Assembly (NCBI GenBank): GCA_046758005.1
Contig: JBHHZJ010000020.1
Location: forward strand, 1 to 40,714
DNA length: 40,714 bases
DNA from: JBHHZJ01 sp046758005
GTDB taxonomy: Bacteria > Pseudomonadota > Alphaproteobacteria > Kiloniellales > J153
Direction: 5' to 3'
Shown here: piece by piece, positions 16,324 through 23,827 of the stretch
How the letters are laid out: every line of letters starts with the position of its first letter
Position numbering within the stretch: the stretch's first letter is position 1
Notes under the pieces: generated by a model
Told to the model about the DNA's origin: nothing
What the model saw: only the letters and a program-made list of their open reading frames with translations
Databases searched by the model: none
Translations under genes and position numbers: made by a program

Positions 16324-16788
16324 ATGCAGAGGAACATCATCGAGACCGTGATAGGCGGCGTCGTCCTGCTCGTCGCCGCGGGCTTCGTCGTCCTCGCCTT
16401 CCAAAGCGGCGCCGTGACCCGCAACACCGGCTACAAGGTGTCGGCGGAGTTCGACAACGCCGCGGGCGTCGGCCCGGGCACCGAGGTGCGCATGTCGGGC
16501 GTGAAGGTCGGCGTCGTGACGAACCAGCGGCTCGACCCCAAGACTTACTTCGCGGTGGTGACCATGACCATCGACGAGTCCATCATGCTGCCGCGCGACA
16601 CCTCGGCGCGCATCCTGGCCGACGGCCTGCTGGGCGCCAGTTTCGTTTCCCTCGAGCCCGGCGGCGAGGAGGAGATGATCCCGCCCGGCGGCCAAATCAC
16701 CTTCACCCAGGGCTCGATCAACGTCGTCGACCTGCTCGGCCGCTTCATCTTCAGCGCCGCCGACGCGGCGGGCAAGGCCCAGGAATGA
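16324..16788 (+). CDS. mlaD: Outer membrane lipid asymmetry protein MlaD
   Basis: This 154-residue protein is the periplasmic MCE-domain substrate-binding part of the Mla retrograde phospholipid ABC transporter. An N-terminal membrane anchor covers about residues 5-27 (IIETVIGGVVLLVAAGFVVL). The MCE domain follows (YKVSAEFDNAAGVGPGTEVRMSG, VKVGVV, ILADGLLGASFVSLEPGG), then a C-terminal helix GSINVVDLLGRFIF. The length is usual for MlaD. The other mla genes (mlaE, mlaF) are not in the window. The ATG at 16324 has gagggaga nearby. It lies in the same direction as NDUFA12. Confidence 0.96.
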   Translation: MQRNIIETVIGGVVLLVAAGFVVLAFQSGAVTRNTGYKVSAEFDNAAGVGPGTEVRMSGVKVGVVTNQRLDPKTYFAVVTMTIDESIMLPRDTSARILADGLLGASFVSLEPGGEEEMIPPGGQITFTQGSINVVDLLGRFIFSAADAAGKAQE

Positions 16789-16801
16789 CCGAGCGCACCC
16801 C

Positions 16802-17611
16802 TTGAGCGCCCGGTCCAAGACGCCCGGGGCAGCCACCTTCGAGCCGGGCCAGCAAGCCGAACCGGTCCAGACGTGGGACCCGGATCGTTACGCGCGCAAC
16901 GCCCGCTTCGTCTCCGATCTGGCCCTACCGCTCGTCGCGTTGCTCGACCCCCGGCCCGGCCAGCGCATCCTCGACCTCGGCTGCGGCGACGGCGTGCTCA
17001 CGGAGAAGATCGCCGCGGCGGGCGCCCGCGTCGTCGGCGTCGACGCCAGCCCGGAACAGGTCGCGGCCGCGCGCGCCCGGGGCCTGGATGCCAGGGTCGG
17101 CGACGCCGCCGCCCTGACTTTCGACGCCGCCTTCGATGCGGTCTTCTCCAACGCCGTCCTGCACTGGATCCGCAGGCCCGATGCCGCGATCGACGGCGTC
17201 TGGCGCGCCCTCAAGCCGGGCGGGCGCTTCGTCGCCGAGATGGGCGGGCACGGCAACGTGGCCCGGATCACGGAGGCGCTGGTGGCCGCCCTCGACCGGC
17301 GCGGAATCCACGGCCGGGCCGCGGTTCCCTGGTACTTCCCCACGCCCGAGGAATACCGCGCCAAGCTGGACGCGCGCGGCTTCGCCGTGGAGTCGATCGA
17401 CCTGATCGAGCGTCCCACGCCCCTGCCGGGCGAAGTGGCGGACTGGCTGGCGACCTTCGCCGAGCCCTTCACGAAACGGGTGCCGGAGGTCGAGCGGGCC
17501 GGCCTCGTCGCCGAGGTCACCGAAGCGCTACGCCCCCACCTGTGCGACGCGGAAGGGCGCTGGAGCGCGGACTACGTCCGTTTGCGCTTCGTCGCGCACA
17601 AGCCGGCGTGA
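16802..17611 (+). CDS. Class I SAM-dependent methyltransferase
   Basis: This 269-residue methyltransferase has the full class I set: motif I ILDLGCGDGVLTEKIA at about residues 60-75, motif II VVGVDASPEQVAAAR, motif post-II ARVGDAAALTF, motif IV DAVFSNAVLHWI, and ALKPGGRFVAEMGG. HWI and the tail resemble trans-aconitate methyltransferase-like enzymes, but the substrate cannot be assigned. It starts at TTG 14 bases after the mlaD stop; no better ATG or GTG precedes motif I in frame. It sits between mlaD and DUF2155, where from memory it is not always found. Confidence 0.93.
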   Translation: MSARSKTPGAATFEPGQQAEPVQTWDPDRYARNARFVSDLALPLVALLDPRPGQRILDLGCGDGVLTEKIAAAGARVVGVDASPEQVAAARARGLDARVGDAAALTFDAAFDAVFSNAVLHWIRRPDAAIDGVWRALKPGGRFVAEMGGHGNVARITEALVAALDRRGIHGRAAVPWYFPTPEEYRAKLDARGFAVESIDLIERPTPLPGEVADWLATFAEPFTKRVPEVERAGLVAEVTEALRPHLCDAEGRWSADYVRLRFVAHKPA

Positions 17612-17726
17612 GGCGCGCCGCTCCGCCCGCCTGGCGCCGGCGGTTGCACCGGCGGTTGCAAGGGTGCCTCGGGGCCCTTAAGTCTCTTTCGAGCCCGTCC
17701 ATCCGTTCCCGCATGCGAGACATCCC

Positions 17727-17969
17727 GTGACCGCCCCGGGGCCGAAAAAGTTCCAGCCGCCGGTCTGGCGCAAGCCGGACGGCGAGCCCGTGTCGTGCCG
17801 GGACAAGATCAAGGTTCTGAACGAGAACCTCGAGGAAATCCGCCAGATGTGCCAGGACGCCCTGGAAGACGGAATCCTGATGGAATGCGACGAGGCTCAG
17901 CTCCGCAGCGTCCTGCACCAGATGGTCGCTTCGCTTGAGAACCCGTACGCCCGTAAGGGAAAGGGCTGA
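17727..17969 (+). CDS. Conserved hypothetical 80-residue protein
   Basis: The gene starts at GTG and encodes 80 charged residues with no membrane segment. The stretch PPVWRKPDGEPVSCRDKIKVLNENLEEI is followed by a predicted helix pair (RQMCQDALEDGILMECDEAQLRSVLHQMVASLENPY). It looks helical and soluble, and no domain was recognised. The stop is four bases before the GTG of the DUF2155 gene, so the two are probably translationally coupled. It may assist the neighbouring gene or be unrelated. Confidence 0.75.
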   Translation: MTAPGPKKFQPPVWRKPDGEPVSCRDKIKVLNENLEEIRQMCQDALEDGILMECDEAQLRSVLHQMVASLENPYARKGKG

Positions 17970-17973
17970 GCCG

Positions 17974-18501
17974 GTGCGCCGCCGCGCCTCCCGGTCGTCC
18001 CGGGCGCCGGTCCCCCCGGCCGGCGCAGCCGCGTTCGCAGCGGGCCTTCTGGGCCTCGCCGGGGCGGCTGCGGCCGAGCAGGGCCAGGCGCTCGGCGCCA
18101 TCCTTCAGGGCTTGGACAAGACGACCGCGCGGGTCTCCACGATCGAGGCGCCGATCGGCGTCGTCTCGCGCTTCGGCACCCTGGAAATTACCGCCCGGGC
18201 GTGCCGCAAGAAGCCGCCGACCGAGACCCCGGAAAGCGCCGCCTTCCTGGAGATCGTCGACGTGCGGCCGGATTCCCCGGCGGTCACGGTCTTCACCGGC
18301 TGGATGTTCGCCTCCTCCCCGGCGGTCTCGGCGATGGAGCACCCGGTCTACGACGTTTGGGTGATCGACTGCCGCAAGGTCTCGTTGCCGGACGATCCCG
18401 GCGTCGTCGCCGGGGCGGCGCGGGCGCCCGAAACGCCGCCGGCGGACGGCGGCGGCCAGATTCCCGAGAATCCCGAGGCCGAGGCGGCCGTGGGCGACTG
18501 A
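17974..18501 (+). CDS. DUF2155 secreted protein
   Basis: The protein of 175 residues has an arginine-rich N-terminus, a hydrophobic core (AAAFAAGLLGLAGAAAA) and a likely signal-peptidase site before EQGQ. The body matches the DUF2155 family: ILQGLDKTTARVSTIEAPIG, RFGTLEITARACRKKPP, ESAAFLEI, VFTGWMFASSPAVSAMEHPVYDVWVIDC. Two conserved cysteines (ACRKK and IDCRK) could form a disulfide. The function is unknown; it is probably periplasmic. In alphaproteobacteria this gene commonly lies near NDUFA12 and aat, and here it marks the left end of an accessory interval. The start is a GTG with no strong ribosome binding site, consistent with coupling to the preceding gene. Confidence 0.92.
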   Translation: MRRRASRSSRAPVPPAGAAAFAAGLLGLAGAAAAEQGQALGAILQGLDKTTARVSTIEAPIGVVSRFGTLEITARACRKKPPTETPESAAFLEIVDVRPDSPAVTVFTGWMFASSPAVSAMEHPVYDVWVIDCRKVSLPDDPGVVAGAARAPETPPADGGGQIPENPEAEAAVGD

Positions 18502-18576
18502 ACGGGTCGCCGGCGCGGCGGGAGCCGTCCAGCGTCGTGCCGCGTCGAGAGGTACGATTCGGGCGGCTTAAGGAAA

Positions 18577-18605
18577 TTGGCAACGACTTACGATTACCTT
18601 ATCCC
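18577..18605 (+). promoter_or_regulatory. Sigma-70-like promoter candidate for the 177-residue gene
   Basis: TTGGCA and TATCCC are separated by 17 bases, 72 bases upstream of the ATG at 18677. The -10 match is partial. It lies at the left end of the accessory interval. Confidence 0.4.
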
Positions 18606-18676
18606 GCGCACGGATCGGGGAAATCGAGCATGCCGTTCGGATCTCAACGCGGCCCGGCGTTGCGGGCTCGGCGTCG

Positions 18677-19210
18677 ATGACCGACGTGCCCGCACGAACG
18701 GACGCACAGGGTAGCCGCGGGCGAGCGGCCGGCCCGACCCATCCGCGCACCCTTGCCCGCCTGGTGCGCGGCAAGAGCATCGACGAGACGACTCTGCTCG
18801 CTACGGACTATCTCAATCATTTCAATGAGATAATCATGCTCCTGGAGATGGTCCCGGAGATGCCCGAGTGCCTCGACGACGCCAAGGCGTGGAGGCCCAA
18901 GAGCTATGCGGAGCATTTCCGGCACAGCGCCTTCGCCGACAGGGAACTGGCGATCTTCGCGTACGAAAACGCCCCCGCACGGTTTCGCGCCCCCTTCGAC
19001 AACGCGATCGTCCAGATGAACGCCCTCGTCGCGGAGGCAATCCCCGGCATCGAACGGGCCCTGGAATGCCGGGACGACGGCCGCCTGGCGGGTATCGTGG
19101 AGACCGTGTCGCGCAACCTGCGCAAGTTCGTCGACGTGGCCAGCGCCATCATCCACGGCGACGAGCGGACCATGGACCAAGCCGAAATCGACGCCATCCT
19201 GAACCGGTAG
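18677..19210 (+). CDS. Hypothetical protein with FliM-like EIDAIL C-terminus
   Basis: This soluble, mostly helical protein of 177 residues has no recognised domain. The N-terminal 35 residues are polar and probably disordered. Then come predicted helices including ATDYLNHFNEIIMLLEMVPEM, SYAEHFRHSAFADRELAIFAY, FDNAIVQMNALVAEAIPGI and LAGIVETVSRNLRKFVDVASAI. The last residues are DQAEIDAILNR, which resemble the CheY-binding peptide at the FliM N-terminus (SQAEIDALL). The resemblance is short and here at the opposite end. The conserved-looking HF, FRH and FD positions give no catalytic hint. A candidate promoter is at 18577 and a perfect hairpin follows at 19303. Confidence 0.75.
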   Translation: MTDVPARTDAQGSRGRAAGPTHPRTLARLVRGKSIDETTLLATDYLNHFNEIIMLLEMVPEMPECLDDAKAWRPKSYAEHFRHSAFADRELAIFAYENAPARFRAPFDNAIVQMNALVAEAIPGIERALECRDDGRLAGIVETVSRNLRKFVDVASAIIHGDERTMDQAEIDAILNR

Positions 19211-19302
19211 AATTAGGGTCCCACCGCCGCCGAAGGCGATATCGGGCCCAGAGTCCAAGCCGCGGGAAGACCGGCGCGGGGCCGAGGTGGAGCCGTGGAC
19301 GG

Positions 19303-19328
19303 CGTTTGGACGACCGCCCGTCCAAACG
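19303..19328 (+). terminator. Perfect 10-bp inverted repeat after the hypothetical gene
   Basis: The arms cgtttggacg and cgtccaaacg are exact inverse complements around accgcc, about 90 bases after the stop at 19210. No T run follows, so terminator function is uncertain. The rest of 19211-19505 is noncoding and becomes A/T-rich just before the regulator gene. Confidence 0.5.
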
Positions 19329-19505
19329 AGACGGCGCTGCTCAAACGGAACGTTCAATTTTTCATGCGGTATTTCAATAGCTTAATGCCTGGGCTGGTTC
19401 TTTCAGGAAAAATTGGTTAAGATAATTAGTTAAGGCCTAATTCCAGACATGCTTCTCGCCGGGCAAAAGAGGAAGCAGTCCAATCAGGGGAAAGGATAGG
19501 GAGAC

Positions 19506-20798
19506 GTGCCTATCGTCCAGGCTGAAAATCCGATGCCAGATCTCATTGGATCGATATACGACAGCGCTATCGAGGACGGTACCTGGGAGAATGTACTCGG
19601 GGATATTTGTGCCGCCTTTGATGCAACGGCCGGCGGACTCAGTTGTTATGATTTTTCCCGAATGAAAGGATTCATCAGAAGCAGTATCAACATCGGCGAC
19701 GAATACTGCCGGTCCTATAACCTGGAATTATGCAAGAAGAACCCCTGGATGCATTCGCCCTCGGCGTATCGACAGGGCGCGATCAGCACCGGCGAGGAAC
19801 TGTTTCCGACAGAGCGCCTGGTGACGACCGAGTTCTATGACAAATTCTTGCGGCCACAGGGTTTTTTGCATCGGCTGTGCGGGGTTTTCGCTCAGCACGG
19901 GCCGATCACCGAGTTCGTCGTCCTGCTGCGCCCGGCGGAGGCGACGCCGTTCGACAAGAGCGACAAGGGCCTGCTTGGCGAGGTTCTGCCCCATCTCGTC
20001 CGGTCATGGGAGATCCGCGACCGCCTGAGCCAGGACCGGGAGGAGCGGCAGAACCTGTTCGAGGTGCTGGACCATCTGCCCGTCGCGTGCCTCCTGGTCA
20101 ATCGTGGCGGGCAGGTGCGGTTCATCAACGCGTCCGCCGAACACCTGCTCGCCCGCCGCGACGGGCTCATGGTGGCCGGCGGGTGCTTGACCGCCGCCAC
20201 GACGAGGGACACGGTCCGGCTGCGCCGGATCATTGCCGAGAGCGCTGTCAGCAAGAAGGCGTTTCGCGAGCCGCTGTCCGGAGAACACACCATCCTCTCG
20301 CGCGGATCGGACCGGCCGCCGCTCGTCTGCATCATCTTCCCGATCCACCGAACCGAGCTCGACGACGTGCACCGGCGGGACCGGGCGGTCGCGATCCTGG
20401 TCAAGGACCCCGATTACGACAATCTCGGCTCGCTGGATGATTTCGCCGGCGCGTACGGGTTGACGCCGGCGGAGGCGCGGCTGATCGCCCTTCTCACCGG
20501 CGGCCTCGGCCTGAACCAGGCGGCGAACCGCCTGGGGATCACAAAGAACACTGCCCGCACCCACATGCGCAGCATCTATTCCAAGGTCGGCGCCCACAGG
20601 CAGGCCGACCTTGTTCGCCTGCTCGGTAAGTTTCCGATGTTTTGCGGGGGGGCGACGCGGGGGCCGCCGCCGGGGGGGGGGCCGCGTCGAGGCTGCGTAT
20701 TGGCGGGAGCCCGTCCGGCCAACGCCACGAGAAATAAAGAATTATTTGAACGTGCCTCACCCCTAGGGGTGATGCCCGCACTTGCCGTTGGCCACTAA
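19506..20798 (+). CDS. LuxR-type transcriptional regulator
   Basis: This one-component regulator has 430 residues as read. The C-terminal LuxR/GerE DNA-binding domain lies at about residues 318-373 (LTPAEARLIALLTGG, ANRLGITKNTARTHMRSIYSKVGAHRQADLV). The N-terminal 170 residues (DLIGSIYDSAIEDGTWENVL) are followed by a PAS-like middle (EVLDHLPVACLLVNRGGQVRFINASAEHLL). It lacks a recognisable acyl-homoserine-lactone domain. The last 54 residues after LLGKF are low-complexity and pass through G7 and G10 tracts; they look unlike the family and may arise from a frameshift or sequencing error. The GTG at 19506 has agggag just upstream; ATG at 19533 is the alternative. It is immediately upstream of formamidase, which it probably controls. 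Confidence 0.9.
   Translation: MPIVQAENPMPDLIGSIYDSAIEDGTWENVLGDICAAFDATAGGLSCYDFSRMKGFIRSSINIGDEYCRSYNLELCKKNPWMHSPSAYRQGAISTGEELFPTERLVTTEFYDKFLRPQGFLHRLCGVFAQHGPITEFVVLLRPAEATPFDKSDKGLLGEVLPHLVRSWEIRDRLSQDREERQNLFEVLDHLPVACLLVNRGGQVRFINASAEHLLARRDGLMVAGGCLTAATTRDTVRLRRIIAESAVSKKAFREPLSGEHTILSRGSDRPPLVCIIFPIHRTELDDVHRRDRAVAILVKDPDYDNLGSLDDFAGAYGLTPAEARLIALLTGGLGLNQAANRLGITKNTARTHMRSIYSKVGAHRQADLVRLLGKFPMFCGGATRGPPPGGGPRRGCVLAGARPANATRNKELFERASPLGVMPALAVGH
20646..20681 (+). repeat. G7 and G10 homopolymer tracts within the regulator gene
   Basis: A run of seven G (20646-20652) and a run of ten G (20672-20681) lie just after the DNA-binding domain. A shift at either tract would end the protein at the stops 20735-20737 or 20764-20766 instead of 20798. 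Confidence 0.9.
20757..20772. promoter_or_regulatory. Perfect 16-bp palindrome, candidate operator for the LuxR-type regulator
   Basis: The sequence tcacccctaggggtga is its own inverse complement. It lies at the end of the regulator frame and 154 bases upstream of the formamidase ATG, about ten bases before a ttgccg box. LuxR-type HTH dimers bind dyads of about this length, so it is a good candidate for the operator of the amide genes. No experimental match is known to me. Confidence 0.6.
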
Positions 20799-20926
20799 CC
20801 TTAATTTCGGTCGGCGCAGATCCTCCGCGACGACGCGACGTGCCGCATCGTCATACGCGTAGGGAGTTCCCTGAAAGAGGATTCGCGAAACAATCGACAA
20901 AAGACGACCTGAAAGGAGGAACCATC

Positions 20927-22165
20927 ATGCCAAGAACCGCGTTCAAGGCCGAGATGAACAAATGGCCGGAGCAGCAGGATATCAAAACGCACAATCGCTG
21001 GCATCCGGACATACCCATCGTGGAATGGTTGAAGCCCGGCGACGAGATCCGGGTCGAGTGCTACGACTGGACCGGCGGGCAGATCAAAAACGACGAAAGC
21101 GCCAACGACATACGCGACGTCGATCTGTCCAAGGTCCATTATCTGAGCGGGCCCTTCGGCGTCGAAGGCGCCGAGCCGGGCGACCTGCTGGTCGTCGATA
21201 TCAACGACATCGGGTGGCTGCCGGATTCCCAGTGGGGGTTCACCGGCATTTTCGCCTTAGAGAACGGTGGCGGATTCCTCGACAAGCACTTCCCCGAGGC
21301 GCGGAAGGCTTGCTGGGACTTCCACGGGATCTACACGACCTCGCGGCATATCCCGGGCGTGCGCTGGCCCGGCTTGATTCACCCGGGATTGATCGGAACC
21401 CTGCCGTCGGCGGAACTGCTGGCGCAGTGGAACCGGCGCGAGTCCGCCCTGTTCAATACCGACCCGGACCGGGTGCCACCGCTCTGCACCCTGCCTGACG
21501 GGCTTGCCGGAACGACCACGGCCCTCATGGGCCAGATGACCGGCGCGGCCGCGGAAAAGGCGGGCAAGGAAGCCGCACGCACGGTTCCTGGCCGCGAGCA
21601 TGGCGGCAACTGCGACATCAAGAACCTGTCGCGCGGCTCCAAGGTGTACTTCCCTGTTTACGTGAAGGGCGGCGGCCTTTCGATGGGCGACATCCACTGG
21701 TCGCAGGGCGATGGCGAGATCACCTTCTGCGGCGCCATCGAGATGGCCGGCTGGATCGACATCGCCGTCGACATCATCAAGGGCGGGGTCGCGAAATACG
21801 GCATCACCAACCCGATCTTCCGGCCCAGCCCGGTCGAGCCGCACTACTCCGAATATCTGATCTTCGAAGGGGTTTGTGTGGACGAACACAACGGCGAGCA
21901 GAAGTACCTGGACGCCACCGTGGCCTATCGCCGGGCCTGCCTGAATGCCGTCGAGTATCTCAAGAAGTTCGGCTATTCGGGTCAGCAGGCGTACATGATC
22001 CTCGGCACCGCCCCGGTCGAAGGGCGGATCAGCGGGATCGTGGACATTCCCAACGCGTGCTGCACCGTCGCCGTTCCCACGGAGATCTTCGAGTTCGACA
22101 TTCGGCCCAACGCCAAGGGCCCGACGAAGATGGTCTCCGGGGCCGACGCTGCGGCCTGCACCTGA
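20927..22165 (+). CDS. fmdA: Formamidase (acetamidase/formamidase family)
   Basis: This 412-residue cytosolic amidohydrolase hydrolyses formamide (and possibly other short amides) to ammonia and the acid. It matches the FmdA_AmdA family: HNRWHPDIPIVEWLKPGDEIRVEC near the N-terminus, LSGPFGVEGAEPGDLLVVDI, HPGLIGTLPS, REHGGNCDIKNLSRGS, GGGLSMGDIHWSQGDGEI and PHYSEYLIFEGV. The length and the GGNCD and DIHWSQGDGE stretches fit formamidase of the Methylophilus FmdA type. The ATG at 20927 has a textbook aaaggaggaa. It is the first enzyme gene after the regulator and is followed by a terminator-like hairpin and an amide channel gene. Confidence 0.96.
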   Translation: MPRTAFKAEMNKWPEQQDIKTHNRWHPDIPIVEWLKPGDEIRVECYDWTGGQIKNDESANDIRDVDLSKVHYLSGPFGVEGAEPGDLLVVDINDIGWLPDSQWGFTGIFALENGGGFLDKHFPEARKACWDFHGIYTTSRHIPGVRWPGLIHPGLIGTLPSAELLAQWNRRESALFNTDPDRVPPLCTLPDGLAGTTTALMGQMTGAAAEKAGKEAARTVPGREHGGNCDIKNLSRGSKVYFPVYVKGGGLSMGDIHWSQGDGEITFCGAIEMAGWIDIAVDIIKGGVAKYGITNPIFRPSPVEPHYSEYLIFEGVCVDEHNGEQKYLDATVAYRRACLNAVEYLKKFGYSGQQAYMILGTAPVEGRISGIVDIPNACCTVAVPTEIFEFDIRPNAKGPTKMVSGADAAACT

Positions 22166-22175
22166 GCTGAAAGCC

Positions 22176-22205
22176 GAGGGGGCGCGGCGCGGCCGCGCCC
22201 CCCTC
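22176..22205 (+). terminator. GC-rich hairpin after fmdA
   Basis: gagggggcgcgg pairs with ccgcgccccccctc-like sequence with one bulged base, followed by tctttcgg, about ten bases after the fmdA stop. It may reduce read-through into the channel gene. Confidence 0.6.
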
Positions 22206-22332
22206 TTTCGGTGACTCGCGCGAGTTAATCGCGCAGCCGCGCGCAACCGGCCGACCGCGCCCGCGCAGCGAGGGGATGCTGGGGCGCGACGCTCGATTAC
22301 CGAAGGCTGGTTGGGAAAGGGAGGACACCGCG

Positions 22333-22866
22333 ATGTTGTTGGGCTTAGTGCTGCTATACGTGGGGGCCGTATTGTTTTGCAACGGTCTCTGGATCTTGGG
22401 CTATATCGGCGACAAGGAGATCTCCGTCATCGATGTCTTCGTTGGCGGGCTAACTTTGTTGGTCGCCCTATTTCTTGCGTTTGGGCCAGGTGCGGATGCC
22501 GGGTCCATCAAGGCGGCGGCCTTCACGCTCCTGTTCACCTTCACGTACTTTTGGGTGGCGTGGAATCGGTGGAATGGGGCGGACGGCCGTGGTCTGGGAT
22601 GGTTCTGCTTTTTCGTCGGCATCACGGTCATACCGGTCGCGATTGACACGTTCGCCGCCGCTAGCACGACCTGGGACGTGTGGTTCGGCGTGTGTTGGGT
22701 TTCGTGGTCGATCCTGTGGCTCATGTTCTGGTTGTTGCTTTCGCTGAACCGGCCGATCGCGAAGGTGACCGGGGTGGTATGCGCGGCCCAGGGCGTCTAT
22801 ACCGGATGGATACCGGGATACCTGCTTCTGACGGGGGTCATGGGTCCCGCCGCCGGTGGCGGCTGA
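22333..22866 (+). CDS. AmiS/UreI family amide or urea channel
   Basis: This integral inner-membrane protein of 177 residues has about six hydrophobic segments (residues 2-25, 33-50, 57-76, 85-104, 111-135 and 145-170). The segments LGLVLLYVGAVLFCNGLWILG, FTYFWVAWNRWNG and SWSILWLMFWLLLSLNRP fit the AmiS/UreI family, hexameric channels that pass short amides or urea. Located after formamidase, it most likely admits formamide or acetamide. The ATG at 22333 has agggagg nearby. The family includes acid-gated urea channels, but no urease genes are present here. Confidence 0.9.
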   Translation: MLLGLVLLYVGAVLFCNGLWILGYIGDKEISVIDVFVGGLTLLVALFLAFGPGADAGSIKAAAFTLLFTFTYFWVAWNRWNGADGRGLGWFCFFVGITVIPVAIDTFAAASTTWDVWFGVCWVSWSILWLMFWLLLSLNRPIAKVTGVVCAAQGVYTGWIPGYLLLTGVMGPAAGGG

Positions 22867-22957
22867 TCGGCCCGATGACATGCAGCGCGGAACGAGGTAT
22901 CCTTGGCCATAACGAACGGAGGCGAAGCGGAAGCGGTTCGGAAGGGAGATCTGTCAC

Positions 22958-23281
22958 ATGCCGCTTTATAATTACGTATGTGAAGGCTGCGGCGAGTTCG
23001 ATGCGTGGGGCAGCATGAGCGAGTGCGAGAAGCCGGCGCGCTGTCCCACCTGCGGGCATCGCTCGCGGAGGGCGGTCTCCGCGCCCGCCCTTGCCCTCAT
23101 GAACGGCGCAAACCGCAAGGCGCACCAGATCAACGAGCGCAGCGCCGACGAACCGAAAGTGGTGGAGGTGCCGGACGGCGGCTCGCCCTTCAAACGCGGG
23201 CACCGCCACGGTCACGGCCATGGTCACGGCGGCAAGAAGCACTGGCACGTATCGCCTCGCCCGTGGATGGTCGGGCATTAG
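22958..23281 (+). CDS. fmdB: FmdB family zinc-ribbon protein with His-rich tail
   Basis: This 107-residue protein starts MPLYNYVCEGCGEFDAWGSM, the typical FmdB/zf-dskA N-terminus. Two CxxC pairs, CEGC and CPTC, form a zinc ribbon. The C-terminal half is linker followed by HRHGHGHGHGGKKHWHV, a histidine-rich metal-binding stretch. FmdB proteins accompany formamide utilisation genes and are thought to regulate or assist them. The His-rich tail may buffer a metal needed by the amidase, which is inference. The ATG at 22958 has gaaggga about ten bases upstream. It ends the plus-strand amide cluster; the next genes are convergent. Confidence 0.93.
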   Translation: MPLYNYVCEGCGEFDAWGSMSECEKPARCPTCGHRSRRAVSAPALALMNGANRKAHQINERSADEPKVVEVPDGGSPFKRGHRHGHGHGHGGKKHWHVSPRPWMVGH

Positions 23282-23489
23282 ACGGCCGCCGCGCCTAACA
23301 ACAACGTCCGCCCTCTCGGACCCGACGTGTAGGGACGGGGAGATGCGCGGACGGGCGTCCGACCGGGGCGGCGGGCGCGGGCCGCTTGAGTTGTCCGATG
23401 GCTCCGCGGACCGCTCCCGCCGAACCAACTCCTGCACCACGCCCCGGGGACGCTGACTGCCGGTCAGCCGAATCGTCTCGAAACCCCGG

Positions 23490-23819
23490 TCATGCCTGCG
23501 GGGCTTCCCCGGTCCGTCCAAACTCGGCGCTGCTCCTGACGTAGAAGATCGATAGGTTCTCGGACTCCAGCAGTTCCAGAAAACGGGTCGCTTGATCCTC
23601 GTTCATGAGGAACACGACCTCGATCGGCAGGTCCCCTGCCAGCTCGAAGAACGCCTCTTCGTGCAACCTGTTGCGGCGCCCGTAACCGGCGATCTCCCTG
23701 AAGGCGGCGCCTCCTCTTATGCCCATCTTTTTCGCCTGTTCGAGGAGCCATTCGTACAGCAGGATGCCGTGGTGCCTCTGCTGTTCGAGAACGAAGAGCC
23801 TGAGATGCACGCCTTCCAT
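23490..23819 (-). CDS. DUF190 family protein
   Basis: This small cytosolic protein of 109 residues matches DUF190: MEGVHLRLFVLEQQRHHGILLYEWLLEQAKKMGIRGG, AAFREIAGYG, DLPIEVVFLMNEDQATRFLELL. The ferredoxin-like fold resembles PII-type proteins. DUF190 genes are very often next to crcB, as here, where the ATG is eight bases after the CrcB stop. A role in regulating fluoride export is likely but unproven. The last residues (SAEFGRTGEAPQA) look variable. Confidence 0.92.
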   Translation of the reverse strand: MEGVHLRLFVLEQQRHHGILLYEWLLEQAKKMGIRGGAAFREIAGYGRRNRLHEEAFFELAGDLPIEVVFLMNEDQATRFLELLESENLSIFYVRSSAEFGRTGEAPQA

Positions 23820-23827
23820 ATCGGGTC

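Noticed and set aside
19506..20798. Quorum-sensing role for the LuxR-type regulator
   Set aside because: The N-terminal part does not resemble an acyl-homoserine-lactone domain and no luxI-type gene is present.
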